From the NCBI GenBank assembly GCA_029553165.1, contig JAKPCT010000270.1, positions 1-64,000 of the forward strand: a stretch of 64,000 nucleotides of DNA, given 5' to 3'. The stretch comes from Bacillota bacterium (lineage in GTDB: Bacteria > Bacillota > UBA4882 > UBA8346). The notes under the pieces were generated by a model, which saw nothing but the letters and a program-made list of their open reading frames with translations, was not told the origin of the DNA and did not search any database. A program made the translations under genes and the position numbers. Shown here piece after piece: positions 35,995 to 43,712 of the stretch. Position 1 is the stretch's first letter. Each line of letters starts with the position of its first letter.

Positions 35995-36825
35995 CTACGA
36001 AACTCCTCCCAACTTAGATTTGGTTATTAATTGGACAAAACCGGTAATACATAAGATCAAGACGGCGCTCATTGTTATACTGGCCCCGCTGGGTAAGTCA
36101 AAAATCATCGAAGCCGCCAATCCACCAACCTGCGAGAGCACACCAAAGATGCCTGACATGATCAACGTCCCTTTTAAACTGCGCGAAGTTGTCATTGCGG
36201 CAATCGCCGGCAGTAACACAGCGGCATCAACAAGCAATGCCCCGACGATCCTGATACTAATACCCAATGCTAAACCGGTTAGTAATAATAAGCCATTCCG
36301 GAGCAGCTTTACTGGCACACCCAGACTCTCAGCCAGATCCGGATTATATAAAAGCATCTGAATTTCACGGTAAAATAAGATAAAAACGGTGAAGATCACT
36401 AAAGTAAGCGCAATGATGGTCCAGATGTCAGCATTAGTCAACGCCAACACATTGCCGGTAAATAACGCGAACGCATCCATTGCCGGTACGCCGGCTTTGT
36501 AAAACAGGATGAAGGCCAGTCCCAGTGAACCGGTCATAAAGATAACCCCGGTAATCCCAGTATCCACTTTGATATAATCTCCGGCAGGACCAAGCAACAG
36601 TGAAGCTACGATTATCCCCAGCATCGCACCGATCAACGGGGAAAATCCTAAAACCATCGCGGCTGCTGCTCCCAGTAACGCAATATGCATCAAAGCAAAC
36701 CGAATTGTAGTGAGATTTAAATTTAAGACGACCAATCCCAACAAGGACAATCCTGCCCCGGAAAGCAAACATCCCAAAAAAGCTCTTTGAAATAACGGCA
36801 CCTTCAAAAAATCCAGCAGACTCAT
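35995..36825 (-). CDS. ABC-3 family (Zn/Mn-type) permease
   Basis: 276 residues with about eight hydrophobic helices. ABC-3 hallmarks: LALMHIALLGAAAAM near the N-terminus and RIVGALLVDAAVLLPAIAAMTTSRSLKG, close to the family motif VGxLLVxALLxxPAAxA. It overlaps the ATPase gene by 4 bases and lies 2 bases from the binding-protein gene, so the three form one operon. Metal specificity is uncertain because the binding protein has an altered site. Confidence 0.88.
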   Translation of the reverse strand: MSLLDFLKVPLFQRAFLGCLLSGAGLSLLGLVVLNLNLTTIRFALMHIALLGAAAAMVLGFSPLIGAMLGIIVASLLLGPAGDYIKVDTGITGVIFMTGSLGLAFILFYKAGVPAMDAFALFTGNVLALTNADIWTIIALTLVIFTVFILFYREIQMLLYNPDLAESLGVPVKLLRNGLLLLTGLALGISIRIVGALLVDAAVLLPAIAAMTTSRSLKGTLIMSGIFGVLSQVGGLAASMIFDLPSGASITMSAVLILCITGFVQLITKSKLGGVS

Positions 36826-37520
36826 ATCTTCTCCCTCAGCCGTCCATTCTCCATCTGTAAAACCTCATCGGTAATCTGTTCCAAGTGACTCGGATCATGA
36901 CTGATCGTAATTAAGGAAAGTTTTCGTTCTTCCCTAATCCGGGTAAGCAACTCGACCAGATCCTCTTTGGAACGATGGTCCAAATAAGTTGTGGGTTCAT
37001 CCAGCAGCATAATCGAAGCTCCACGGATCAAGGCCCGGGCAAGAGCTACTTTTTGGAGTTCCCCGCCTGATAAAGCACGGCAGTCAGCCTTCAGCTTATG
37101 TAACAATCCAACTTCCTCCAACGCTTGATGGACTGCTGCTTTATCACTGTTTTGAGGCATCTTTAAAAAACCAAACGTCTTCCCCCAACGCCCCATCAAT
37201 ACAGCATCCCAGACCGATACCGGCAGCTTTCCCCGGACACTCTGTTGCGGTACATAAGCCAACTGTCTGCGGACCCAACTCCGGTCTTTCTCATTTTTGA
37301 GCTCACACTCCAGGACAATGACCCTTCCACGCTGCGGTTTTACCAGCCCGAGAATGACCTTAAACAAGGTCGTCTTCCCCGCGCCATTGGGTCCGGCAAT
37401 CCCCAACGACTGACCCTCTTTTAAATCAATTGAGAGCCCTTGCAATACCGGCTCCCGTCCATAACTTGACCATAAATCCTCAATCCGGATGACTGACATA
37501 TTGTTTCGTGGTCCAATCAT
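36822..37520 (-). CDS. Metal-type ABC transporter ATPase
   Basis: 232 residues: Walker A GPNGAGKTTLFKV, Q-loop AYVPQQ, signature LSGGELQKVALARAL, Walker B IMLLDEPTTYLD and switch His ITISHD. It is closest in style to ZnuC/MntB-type ATPases. Translation may begin at ATG 37499 (MSVIRIEDLW); neither start has a strong ribosome site. First gene of the leftward ATPase-permease-binding protein operon. Confidence 0.88.
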   Translation of the reverse strand: MIGPRNNMSVIRIEDLWSSYGREPVLQGLSIDLKEGQSLGIAGPNGAGKTTLFKVILGLVKPQRGRVIVLECELKNEKDRSWVRRQLAYVPQQSVRGKLPVSVWDAVLMGRWGKTFGFLKMPQNSDKAAVHQALEEVGLLHKLKADCRALSGGELQKVALARALIRGASIMLLDEPTTYLDHRSKEDLVELLTRIREERKLSLITISHDPSHLEQITDEVLQMENGRLREKI

Positions 37521-37929
37521 GACGTCTTAACCACCAGACAGTATTTTAGCGTCCTATCAGCTACAGACCGAAAAAAAAGTGACCATTGTTGGTCAAATCC
37601 TTGCTTTTCCATTACAACTCCTAAGCGATTCTTAGTGCAATTAATATTCTTCCTAATGTGGAATTTTCCTCTAAAAATATCTACGTTATTTTATTCCACT
37701 AAGACATCCTGTCTTTTCAGCATGTCCCAGTAAATACAAAAAGCATGGGCCGGTATTTTCATGAACGCCAGCATTTTGATTGCCGTAAATTTAACCAATT
37801 ACATCTGTTTGATACGAAAAGGATTACACCAAACAAAAGTCTGGTGTTATAATGGATTAAGCTACATTTAGTGCTGTGACGAGGAGCTCTTATTGAAATA
37901 AATGTTTAGTTTTGAGGAGATAAATATTT
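37521..37929. promoter_or_regulatory. Divergent regulatory region with two inverted repeats
   Basis: A 409-base gap. AAGACAtccTGTCTT (37701-37715) is a perfect 6-bp inverted repeat that could be an operator or short hairpin. ACACCA at 37826 and TGGTGT at 37842 flank 10 bases and abut TATAAT at 37848-37853, the likely -10 box of the rightward gene, so the repeat could be an operator. No classical Zur or MntR box is recognised. Confidence 0.45.
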
Positions 37930-38436
37930 ATGACAATAAAAGAAGCTGTTGAAAACTGTAGAAATTCCAAACTTTCCGATTGGGAACTGGTTGAATATGC
38001 CCAACACTTAATTCATAACAACATGGCTTATTCATATAACAATTCATTTGACATGCCGGCTAAGGCATTTGAAAAAGGTAAAGGTTACTGCTGGCAACAA
38101 GCAAAGGTGCTGCAAAAAGTTTTATGTGCTCTTGGTTTCCACTGTTATTTGGTCTATGCAACAAGGAATGCCATACCTGAAAAACAATTTGAAGGTATTA
38201 AGATAAAAGCGCATACATCAGGGCATGTTTGGTGCAGGGTAAATATAAATAGTATTGAAAAGGATGTTTGTCTAGGTAATATCAGTAATAAACCTGGTAA
38301 AATTCATTTTAAACCGTTGTCAAAAGTAAGAAGATGGAATTGGTTTGTTAGCATTTGGTGTTATTGGGGTTCAGCTTACATAAACCATAAACGTTTAAAG
38401 GAGATCAATAGACTAAAGAATAGAAATAACCGATAA
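37930..38436 (+). CDS. Transglutaminase-like cysteine protease-fold protein
   Basis: Start behind TTTGAGGAGATAAAT. 168 residues, no signal peptide. The transglutaminase-like triad is visible: Cys in KGYCWQQAKVLQKVLCALGF, His in TSGHVWCRVN, and Asp in IEKDVCLGNIS. The spacing matches the short domain found in many bacterial proteins of unknown substrate. The basic C-terminus (NHKRLKEINRLKNRNNR) may contact nucleic acid or membrane. Apparently monocistronic. Confidence 0.78.
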   Translation: MTIKEAVENCRNSKLSDWELVEYAQHLIHNNMAYSYNNSFDMPAKAFEKGKGYCWQQAKVLQKVLCALGFHCYLVYATRNAIPEKQFEGIKIKAHTSGHVWCRVNINSIEKDVCLGNISNKPGKIHFKPLSKVRRWNWFVSIWCYWGSAYINHKRLKEINRLKNRNNR

Positions 38437-38488
38437 AATAAGCAAGTCACTTTACTGACTTATAAACCAGGACGACCTTGATAACAAT

Positions 38489-38515
38489 TAAAGAATATTT
38501 AAATTTTGCCGAAAA
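38489..38515 (+). promoter_or_regulatory. Sigma-D promoter candidate for the HDOD gene
   Basis: TAAA at 38489-38492, exactly 15 bases, then GCCGAAAA at 38508-38515, located 61 bases before the start codon. Confidence 0.65.
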
Positions 38516-38576
38516 AGATAGAAAAATTAGACCTAATTAAATCCCCTCATCCTCTTTTCAAAGGAAGGTTTAAATA

Positions 38577-39425
38577 ATGGACCGTCAGGAGATTTTTGCA
38601 AAGCTTAATAGTGCTGACATTCCCGATTTACCTCAAGAAATCAAGGACATCTTTGCTCTGATAAAAAATCCAACCACTTCGGACCTGCAACTGTTGATCT
38701 CAATGATTGCTTCTTATGGTCAACTGGAAGCGCTGCTTCTTAGTAAATTCAATAACGAGTATTTTAGCAGTAGACATCGGATTAACACCCTCCAGGAAGG
38801 AATAAAGTATTTTGGACTGCAGACCATTCAAAATCTCCTGCTCTATCTGGTTATTCGGTCGTTCGCTTCACGGATTCCTGACCAAACCGGTTCCCACCGT
38901 TCAAATTACTGGAAACACTGCTTAGGGACTTCAATAATCGCCCATAAACTGGCTGTAGCAACCGATTTTTGCGATCCTTACCTGATGTTTTCTTATGGTC
39001 TCATTCATGATATTGGGATCTTTGTTATTGAGTACGCTCTGCCTGAAGTACCCGTAAAGGTCCTTGAACTCATAAAACAAGGACACACTCATGTAGCTGC
39101 CGAAAAGAAAGTAATGGATGGGGTAACTCATGAAGAGATCGGAAGTTGGTTATGCCAGAGATGGGCATTGCCTGAGGCAATTGTAAATCTGGTAGCTTTC
39201 CATCATCGCCCCCAGGCAAATCCGGTGAAAAATGATGCAATTATCTTATTTAACAAAGCCGACCTATTAAGTACTATTTTCTATCAGAGTTTGATGGGAA
39301 TTAACTCCTGGGAGAAACAAAGTCAGATTTTAAACTCGTTAAACCTGGACCCGCAACTGATAACAGCGATCAAAGGACAACTCCCGGAGGAAATCCAAAA
39401 AGCCAGAGCGCTCTTCTGTTTTTAA
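38577..39425 (+). CDS. HDOD-domain signalling protein
   Basis: Start behind AAAGGAAGGTTTAAATA. 282 residues, almost all one HDOD domain: IPDLPQEIKDIFALIKNP, INTLQEGIKYFGLQTIQNLL, then YGLIHDIGIFVIEYALP, VTHEEIGSWLCQRWALPEAI and LVAFHHRPQ. HDOD proteins regulate motility, biofilm and c-di-GMP signalling, usually without hydrolase activity, although HD and HH residues are present here. The sigma-D-like promoter links it to the motility regulon. Confidence 0.88.
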   Translation: MDRQEIFAKLNSADIPDLPQEIKDIFALIKNPTTSDLQLLISMIASYGQLEALLLSKFNNEYFSSRHRINTLQEGIKYFGLQTIQNLLLYLVIRSFASRIPDQTGSHRSNYWKHCLGTSIIAHKLAVATDFCDPYLMFSYGLIHDIGIFVIEYALPEVPVKVLELIKQGHTHVAAEKKVMDGVTHEEIGSWLCQRWALPEAIVNLVAFHHRPQANPVKNDAIILFNKADLLSTIFYQSLMGINSWEKQSQILNSLNLDPQLITAIKGQLPEEIQKARALFCF

Positions 39426-39463
39426 GTCCCAACTTGAATAGAATAGTTAATCTTAATTAAAAA

Positions 39464-39487
39464 GGCTGAAGAGTTACCTCTCCAGCC
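39464..39487. terminator. Bidirectional terminator after the HDOD gene
   Basis: GGCTGaAGAG at 39464 pairs with CTCTcCAGCC ending at 39487. Confidence 0.7.
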
Positions 39488-39533
39488 ATGACTGTTCAAA
39501 AACGGTCCACGCATTCTTACTTAAGAAAATTAT

Positions 39534-40187
39534 TTATTTCTTGCCGCCACGCTTCTGGTAATCCTTTTGGATTTCCTCATTCCAATCTTCTGGCATTTCA
39601 GAGCAAGTGCGAAATGTGGCAACTGCCCTACTCATCACTTGGAAATTCAAGTCAACACCTTTTTGATCGGCATGATAATTCTGAGCACGGTCTTTGGAAA
39701 TGCCGAAACGGGCCGCTGTTTCAACCGCATCAATATTGGCACCTAGAAAAACAAACTCCCACCCATGTTTCTTCTTTTGCTGCTCAATTTGCATCTTGAC
39801 CTTCTGCGCCGAATACTCGCGGCTGGCGTTCTCCATACCATCAGTAATAATTACAAACATCACTTTTTCAGCACGGTAAGCTTTAGCAGTATGATTTTGC
39901 GCATTGCTTATTTTGGCGATGGTCTTCCCGATTGCGTCAAGGAGCGCTGTCGATCCGCCAACCTGATAGTCTTCCTCAGTAATTGGGCTAACGGCGCGGA
40001 TGTCAATCCGGTCATGCAATAGTTGATAGTTATCATTAAACAGCACAGTCGTCACATAGCACTCACCGACAACCGCCTTCTGTTTTTTAAGCATCGAGTT
40101 GAACCCGCCGATGGTATCAGACTCCAAACCGCTCATTGAGCCACTCTTGTCCAAGATAAATACCAGTTCTGTTAATCCATGTTTCAT
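39534..40187 (-). CDS. VWA-domain protein
   Basis: 217 residues forming a single von Willebrand A domain with a complete MIDAS: FILDKSGSM (DxSxS), the Thr in VGGSTALLDAIG and the Asp in VIITDGMEN. No signal peptide, so it is cytoplasmic, like TerY-type or chelatase-partner VWA proteins. Start behind TTAAGGGGGATTTCACA. It is the third gene in a leftward set after the macrodomain gene and a small Cys-rich gene, suggesting they act together. Confidence 0.88.
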   Translation of the reverse strand: MKHGLTELVFILDKSGSMSGLESDTIGGFNSMLKKQKAVVGECYVTTVLFNDNYQLLHDRIDIRAVSPITEEDYQVGGSTALLDAIGKTIAKISNAQNHTAKAYRAEKVMFVIITDGMENASREYSAQKVKMQIEQQKKKHGWEFVFLGANIDAVETAARFGISKDRAQNYHADQKGVDLNFQVMSRAVATFRTCSEMPEDWNEEIQKDYQKRGGKK

Positions 40188-40263
40188 TGTGAAATCCCCC
40201 TTAAGATTTTCTATCTTAAGGATAACAATTTCACCAGGTCAATTGGTCACTTATAAAGCGACA

Positions 40264-40437
40264 TTACGGTCTTTTTTCATGGATCCGGCATTTAAATTCA
40301 GCACAATATCCCAAGCCATCACTAAATGCTTCACTGTTACCTTTCGCGCAATACAGCGGGACACCATCTTCATTATGCCCACAAAACCAACAAAAATCGC
40401 AAACAGGGTCACAAACTGGATCATTACAAATATACAC
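40264..40437 (-). CDS. Small Cys-rich protein (57 residues)
   Basis: GTG 40437 lies 2 bases after the macrodomain stop, behind a strong GGGAGGG site, and runs to TAA 40264. The protein begins MYICNDPVCDPVCDFCWFCG. Its eight Cys (C4, C9, C13, C16, C19, C30, C45, C50) and two His (H21, H54) look like a double zinc-binding knuckle. Its position between the macrodomain and VWA genes supports expression. I do not recognise the family. Confidence 0.7.
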   Translation of the reverse strand: MYICNDPVCDPVCDFCWFCGHNEDGVPLYCAKGNSEAFSDGLGYCAEFKCRIHEKRP

Positions 40438-40439
40438 TG

Positions 40440-41444
40440 TTACCCTCCCAACAAGGGCTGGTCGTATTTAAACAACACTTCATTAATTTCAAAAATATTG
40501 TATTTGCCATTAATTATAAAATATTCAATGATCACATCGAACTTCTGACTGCGGGACAACGCATACCCGGCCCGCTTTAAAAGATCGTTAGTTTCGTCAA
40601 TAGTAAGCTCCAAAGCGATCGCCAGCGCAATTGCTGTACGTTTACTTGGCATATATCCTTTACCGGTTCTAATCTTGGAGAACAACTTCCGGTCAAGATT
40701 AGCGCGTTTGTAGACCTCTACATCCGTCATACCTTTAGCATCAATCAACTTTAACAGCATATACGAGAACGACTCATCCAAATTACCGACTAAATCATCA
40801 ATACCTGGTCTTGATGGAGCTGCTACCGGTCCATAACAATCGTAGAGGGCTTCTGTGAAAATCAAACCATCGCCATCTGGCAATTTAGACTTTATTGCCT
40901 CAAAAGATTTCTCGGCATAGTTTGTGTCAAGATAACCATCAACTGCCTCAAGCAGCTTCTCACTAACAACAATTATTGCCTGATCAACCACCGCAAGGTA
41001 GACATCCAGATCATGGTCCGCAAGAAAACCCCTGATCGCTGCGGTAGCTACCTGCAAGGCTTCCGCTTTGGGATAACCATAAATTCCGCTGGAGATCAGC
41101 GGGAAGGCGATACTTTCACACTGATTCGCAACTGCCAGCTGGAGGGAGTTTAAGTAAGCGGAACGTAACAATTGCTCGCTTTGTTCCGCACTGTAACGGC
41201 TATAGACAGGTCCGGCCGCATGGATGACAAACTTGGCCGGCAGGGCAAACCCCGGTGTAATCACTGCCTCCCCTGTCTTGATCGGTGCAAGTTGGTCGCA
41301 AGCAGCCTGAAGCTCCTGTGCACCCGCTGCTCTAAAGATCGCCCCACAAACACCCCCGCCTATCTGCAGTTCGGTGTTGGCAGCATTGACGATCGCGTCA
41401 ACTTTCATTTTTGTAATGTCCTGACGGACGATAGTAAACGGCAT
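40440..41444 (-). CDS. Macrodomain-HTH fusion protein
   Basis: ATG 41444 (MPFTIVRQD) follows GAGGTGATCTCA. Residues 1-170 are a macrodomain with ADP-ribose-binding motifs: DAIVNAANTELQIGGGVCGAIFRAAG, GEAVITPGF and FPLISSGIYGYP. Macrodomains bind or hydrolyse ADP-ribose adducts, including ADP-ribose 1''-phosphate made during tRNA-type end processing. The C-terminus (about 230-330) is an XRE-like helical domain (MTDVEVYKRANLDRKLFSKI, then SKRTAIALAIALELTIDETN). This architecture recurs in Firmicutes. It heads a macrodomain, Cys-rich, VWA operon, with KptA upstream. Confidence 0.88.
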   Translation of the reverse strand: MPFTIVRQDITKMKVDAIVNAANTELQIGGGVCGAIFRAAGAQELQAACDQLAPIKTGEAVITPGFALPAKFVIHAAGPVYSRYSAEQSEQLLRSAYLNSLQLAVANQCESIAFPLISSGIYGYPKAEALQVATAAIRGFLADHDLDVYLAVVDQAIIVVSEKLLEAVDGYLDTNYAEKSFEAIKSKLPDGDGLIFTEALYDCYGPVAAPSRPGIDDLVGNLDESFSYMLLKLIDAKGMTDVEVYKRANLDRKLFSKIRTGKGYMPSKRTAIALAIALELTIDETNDLLKRAGYALSRSQKFDVIIEYFIINGKYNIFEINEVLFKYDQPLLGG

Positions 41445-41590
41445 TGAGATCACCTCGGAATTATCATTTAATGTTTTTAATAATTATACGACAATCCGAC
41501 ACCATCTCCTACAATTAATGAAACATATCCTACCACCATATGGTATAATATTACATAATGTAGCCTAATTAATATTCAGAGGTGTTGTCA

Positions 41591-41875
41591 TGAACACCAA
41601 AACTGCAATTCCAACTACGGCCAACAAAAATCTAGTTGGGGCGGCGGCAATTTTTGTAATACCGTCAGATTGTCGCTGTCTTTCGAATGATTTTAGCCGC
41701 TACTGTCTACGAACTGGGGATGTGAATCTATGATTTAACTGGAGCAATCGGGGCAAAATACGACCTGATAATCATGTTAATGTATGGATTAATCATTGCC
41801 TGCTTTTTCCCAACTGCTGTTGCATTTTATAAAAACAATGGGATCTGTCTGAAAAATGAGTTCTTTATCCAGTAA
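41591..41875 (+). pseudogene. Degenerate membrane-transporter fragment
   Basis: A rightward frame starts MNTKTAIPTTANKNLVGAAA and breaks near 41680. A second frame then reads LTGAIGAKYDLIIMLMYGLI followed by FFPTAVAFYKNN and a stop at 41875. The pieces look like the C-terminal end of an MFS-type carrier joined across frameshifts. The rest of the 510-base gap between the macrodomain gene and kptA shows no ORF with a ribosome site. Confidence 0.5.
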
Positions 41876-41965
41876 TGCTTCAAGAAGAGTACTCATCAAA
41901 GATCCCCTCACTTGACCGAAAGATAGACCACTTCGGTTAATTTGCTCTGCTAAGCCGGAGCTGCA

Positions 41966-42505
41966 CTATACTTCCACTTTCTTTAAATATTTCACCGGTA
42001 CTTTTTTGACAAGCCAGACACCATTCTTCGACAAATAAAACTTATATCCGTCCCGGGCCATTTCTCTACTTTTTACGCAATACAGCACCGGTTTGCCATG
42101 ACGTGCGCCAACTGTAATCGCTGTTTCTTTATCTTTTGATAAATGAACATACAATCTGCTCTTTGGTATTAATCCCTGCGCATCAATAGAGGCAACAAAT
42201 TTCTCCCCTGTTCCATGCCATAATAGCTCCGGTGGAGTCGCTTCATCCAACTCCACATCTACAGGAACGGAATGTCCTTGATTTGCACGGATTAAACTCT
42301 TATCCTCATTAAAAGAATACCGTTGTTTGTTATCTGTTTGGACAATCTCTTCCAGGATTTCCATATTAAATTCCGTACTCTTTGCAATACCGGCAATCAG
42401 CTCATCAACCTTTGCCCATCCATGCTCATCCAATGTTATACCGATTGTCTCCGGCTTATGCCTTAAAATAAGGCTCATAAATTTACTTATCTCTTTTTTA
42501 TTCAT
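41966..42505 (-). CDS. kptA: RNA 2'-phosphotransferase KptA (Tpt1)
   Basis: Transfers an RNA 2'-phosphate to NAD+, giving ADP-ribose 1'',2''-cyclic phosphate. 179 residues, usual for bacteria. The RHRR-type active site is visible: Arg-His in LRHKPETIGI, IRANQGHS, LWHGTGEKF and RLYVHLS. All residues appear intact. Bacterial RNA ligation by RtcB leaves no 2'-phosphate, so its physiological substrate is unclear. The product is exactly the kind of ADP-ribose phosphate that macrodomains process, and a macrodomain gene lies downstream on the same strand. Confidence 0.92.
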   Translation of the reverse strand: MNKKEISKFMSLILRHKPETIGITLDEHGWAKVDELIAGIAKSTEFNMEILEEIVQTDNKQRYSFNEDKSLIRANQGHSVPVDVELDEATPPELLWHGTGEKFVASIDAQGLIPKSRLYVHLSKDKETAITVGARHGKPVLYCVKSREMARDGYKFYLSKNGVWLVKKVPVKYLKKVEV

Positions 42506-43078
42506 AACCCTGAATTACTACCCCCTTGTCATTCACACCATTCACTCCATATGACTCGAGCCGCTCGGGTTGATGCCTTGGGCTATTTTTTGAGCCTTAC
42601 GTTTACAGGAACAATAGTCGCCTTACACCAATCTCTGTATCATATAAATATATCATACAACAATTATGTAAAATGTGTTAGTTGATTTCTTTCTTTTTAA
42701 CCGACAATATTTTATCACGAAAAAACCCCAGACATCTATATCCGGCAAGGAAGCTAGAAACGCGGAATAGAGCCTAGGACGGCTCCTTGACTTCGGCAGC
42801 GAAGATTCCACAAGTAAAGCCTCCACGGATGGAAATTCTCCCAGGAAGGGACCCCGACGGCTGTGAAACTTCCTGTTTCAAAGCCGCGCCGTCGGCCTCC
42901 TGCCTCCTGGTGGTTTTAGATAGACTTTGTTAATATCACGAGCCTGAATCTGACCTTCTTAAGCGAAGGCAAATATCCTCTTTTCGGAAAGATATAATTA
43001 ACTTTGCTCAAAGCTAATTATGTTATATAATATGAACAGAAAAAAATTCCAAACAATGACTTTGCTAGGAGGGTCACA
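42506..43078. other. Intergenic region holding structured repeat copy A
   Basis: A 573-base gap between kptA and the NHL lipoprotein gene. The right half holds GC-rich repeat copy A (42736-42913). From 42913 to 43060 the sequence is AT-rich with promoter-like TATATAATATG near 43024. No ORF is apparent. Confidence 0.6.
42736..42913 (+). repeat. GC-rich structured repeat, copy A (5' half plus a different 3' domain)
   Basis: Shares with copies B and D the block GAAACGCGGAAT..GAGCC through CCTCCACGGATGGAAATTC. Stems: GGAA/TTCC outer, GAGCC/GGCTC, CTTCG/CGAAG. After about 42850 it diverges into an unrelated hairpin, CCGACGGC pairing with GCCGTCGG around an inner GAAAC/GTTTC. The different but still paired bases in the third stem (GACG/CGTC in copy D) look like covariation. 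Confidence 0.75.
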
Positions 43079-43630
43079 ATGAAAAAAGTTCTTTACTTTA
43101 GTTTGATAGCCTTGTTGATTGTTTCGGTTACATTATCCGGCTGCGGTGGTGGTGGCGGGAAAGGTAAAGGAGGCAATGATGGAAGCGTAACAGTCCGGTA
43201 TGTTTTTGAGAAATCATGAGGTTCAGAAGGTAATGGCGATGGTCAGTTTGATTTTCCATGCGAGGTCGCGGTGGACTCTAGCGACAACATTTATGTGGTT
43301 GATTTAAATAATCATCGCATCCAGAAGTTCAACGCTTCCGGTGAATTCCTGACCAAGTGGGGTTCATTTGGTACCGGCGATGGTCAGTTTGATTTTCCAT
43401 ACGGTGTTGCGGTGGACTCCAGCGGCAACGTTTATGTGGCTGATACAGGTAATCATCGTATCCAGAAGTTCAATGCTTCCGGTGAATTCCTGGCCAAATG
43501 GGGGTCAGAGGGTACCGGCGATGGTCAGTTTGATTGTCCATACGGTGTTGCAGTAGACTCTAACGGTAACGTTTATGTTGCTGATATGGGTAATGATCGT
43601 ATCCAGAAGTTTAAACCGGTGGTTGAATAA
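43079..43630 (+). pseudogene. NHL-repeat lipoprotein interrupted by an in-frame TGA
   Basis: ATG 43079 follows TAGGAGGGTCACA and encodes a lipoprotein signal (LIVSVTLSGC) and a Gly-rich linker. The frame meets TGA at 43218-43220 and then continues in frame with three NHL units, such as NRIQKF-type blocks and LTKWGSFGTGDGQF. The TGA stands where the other repeats have the Trp of KWGS (TGG to TGA, one base). The NHL part is short, about three of the six blades of a propeller, so the gene may have been a fragment before the stop arose. Confidence 0.75.
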
Positions 43631-43654
43631 AAAACGGAATTTATGCTGGAACTT

Positions 43655-43703
43655 GCCTCTTTTTCATCCTGATTTAAGGATGGGAAAGAGGCGTATTTTT
43701 TTT
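43655..43703 (+). terminator. Terminator after the NHL gene
   Basis: GCCTCTTT..CATCC at 43655 pairs with GGATG..AAAGAGGC ending at 43692, followed by a long T-run. Confidence 0.85.
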
Positions 43704-43712
43704 CGTGAGCCA

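Noticed and set aside
43218-43220. TGA recoded as tryptophan or selenocysteine
   Set aside because: Other Trp codons in the window are TGG, TGA ends many genes, and no SECIS-like hairpin is evident; a nonsense mutation is simpler.
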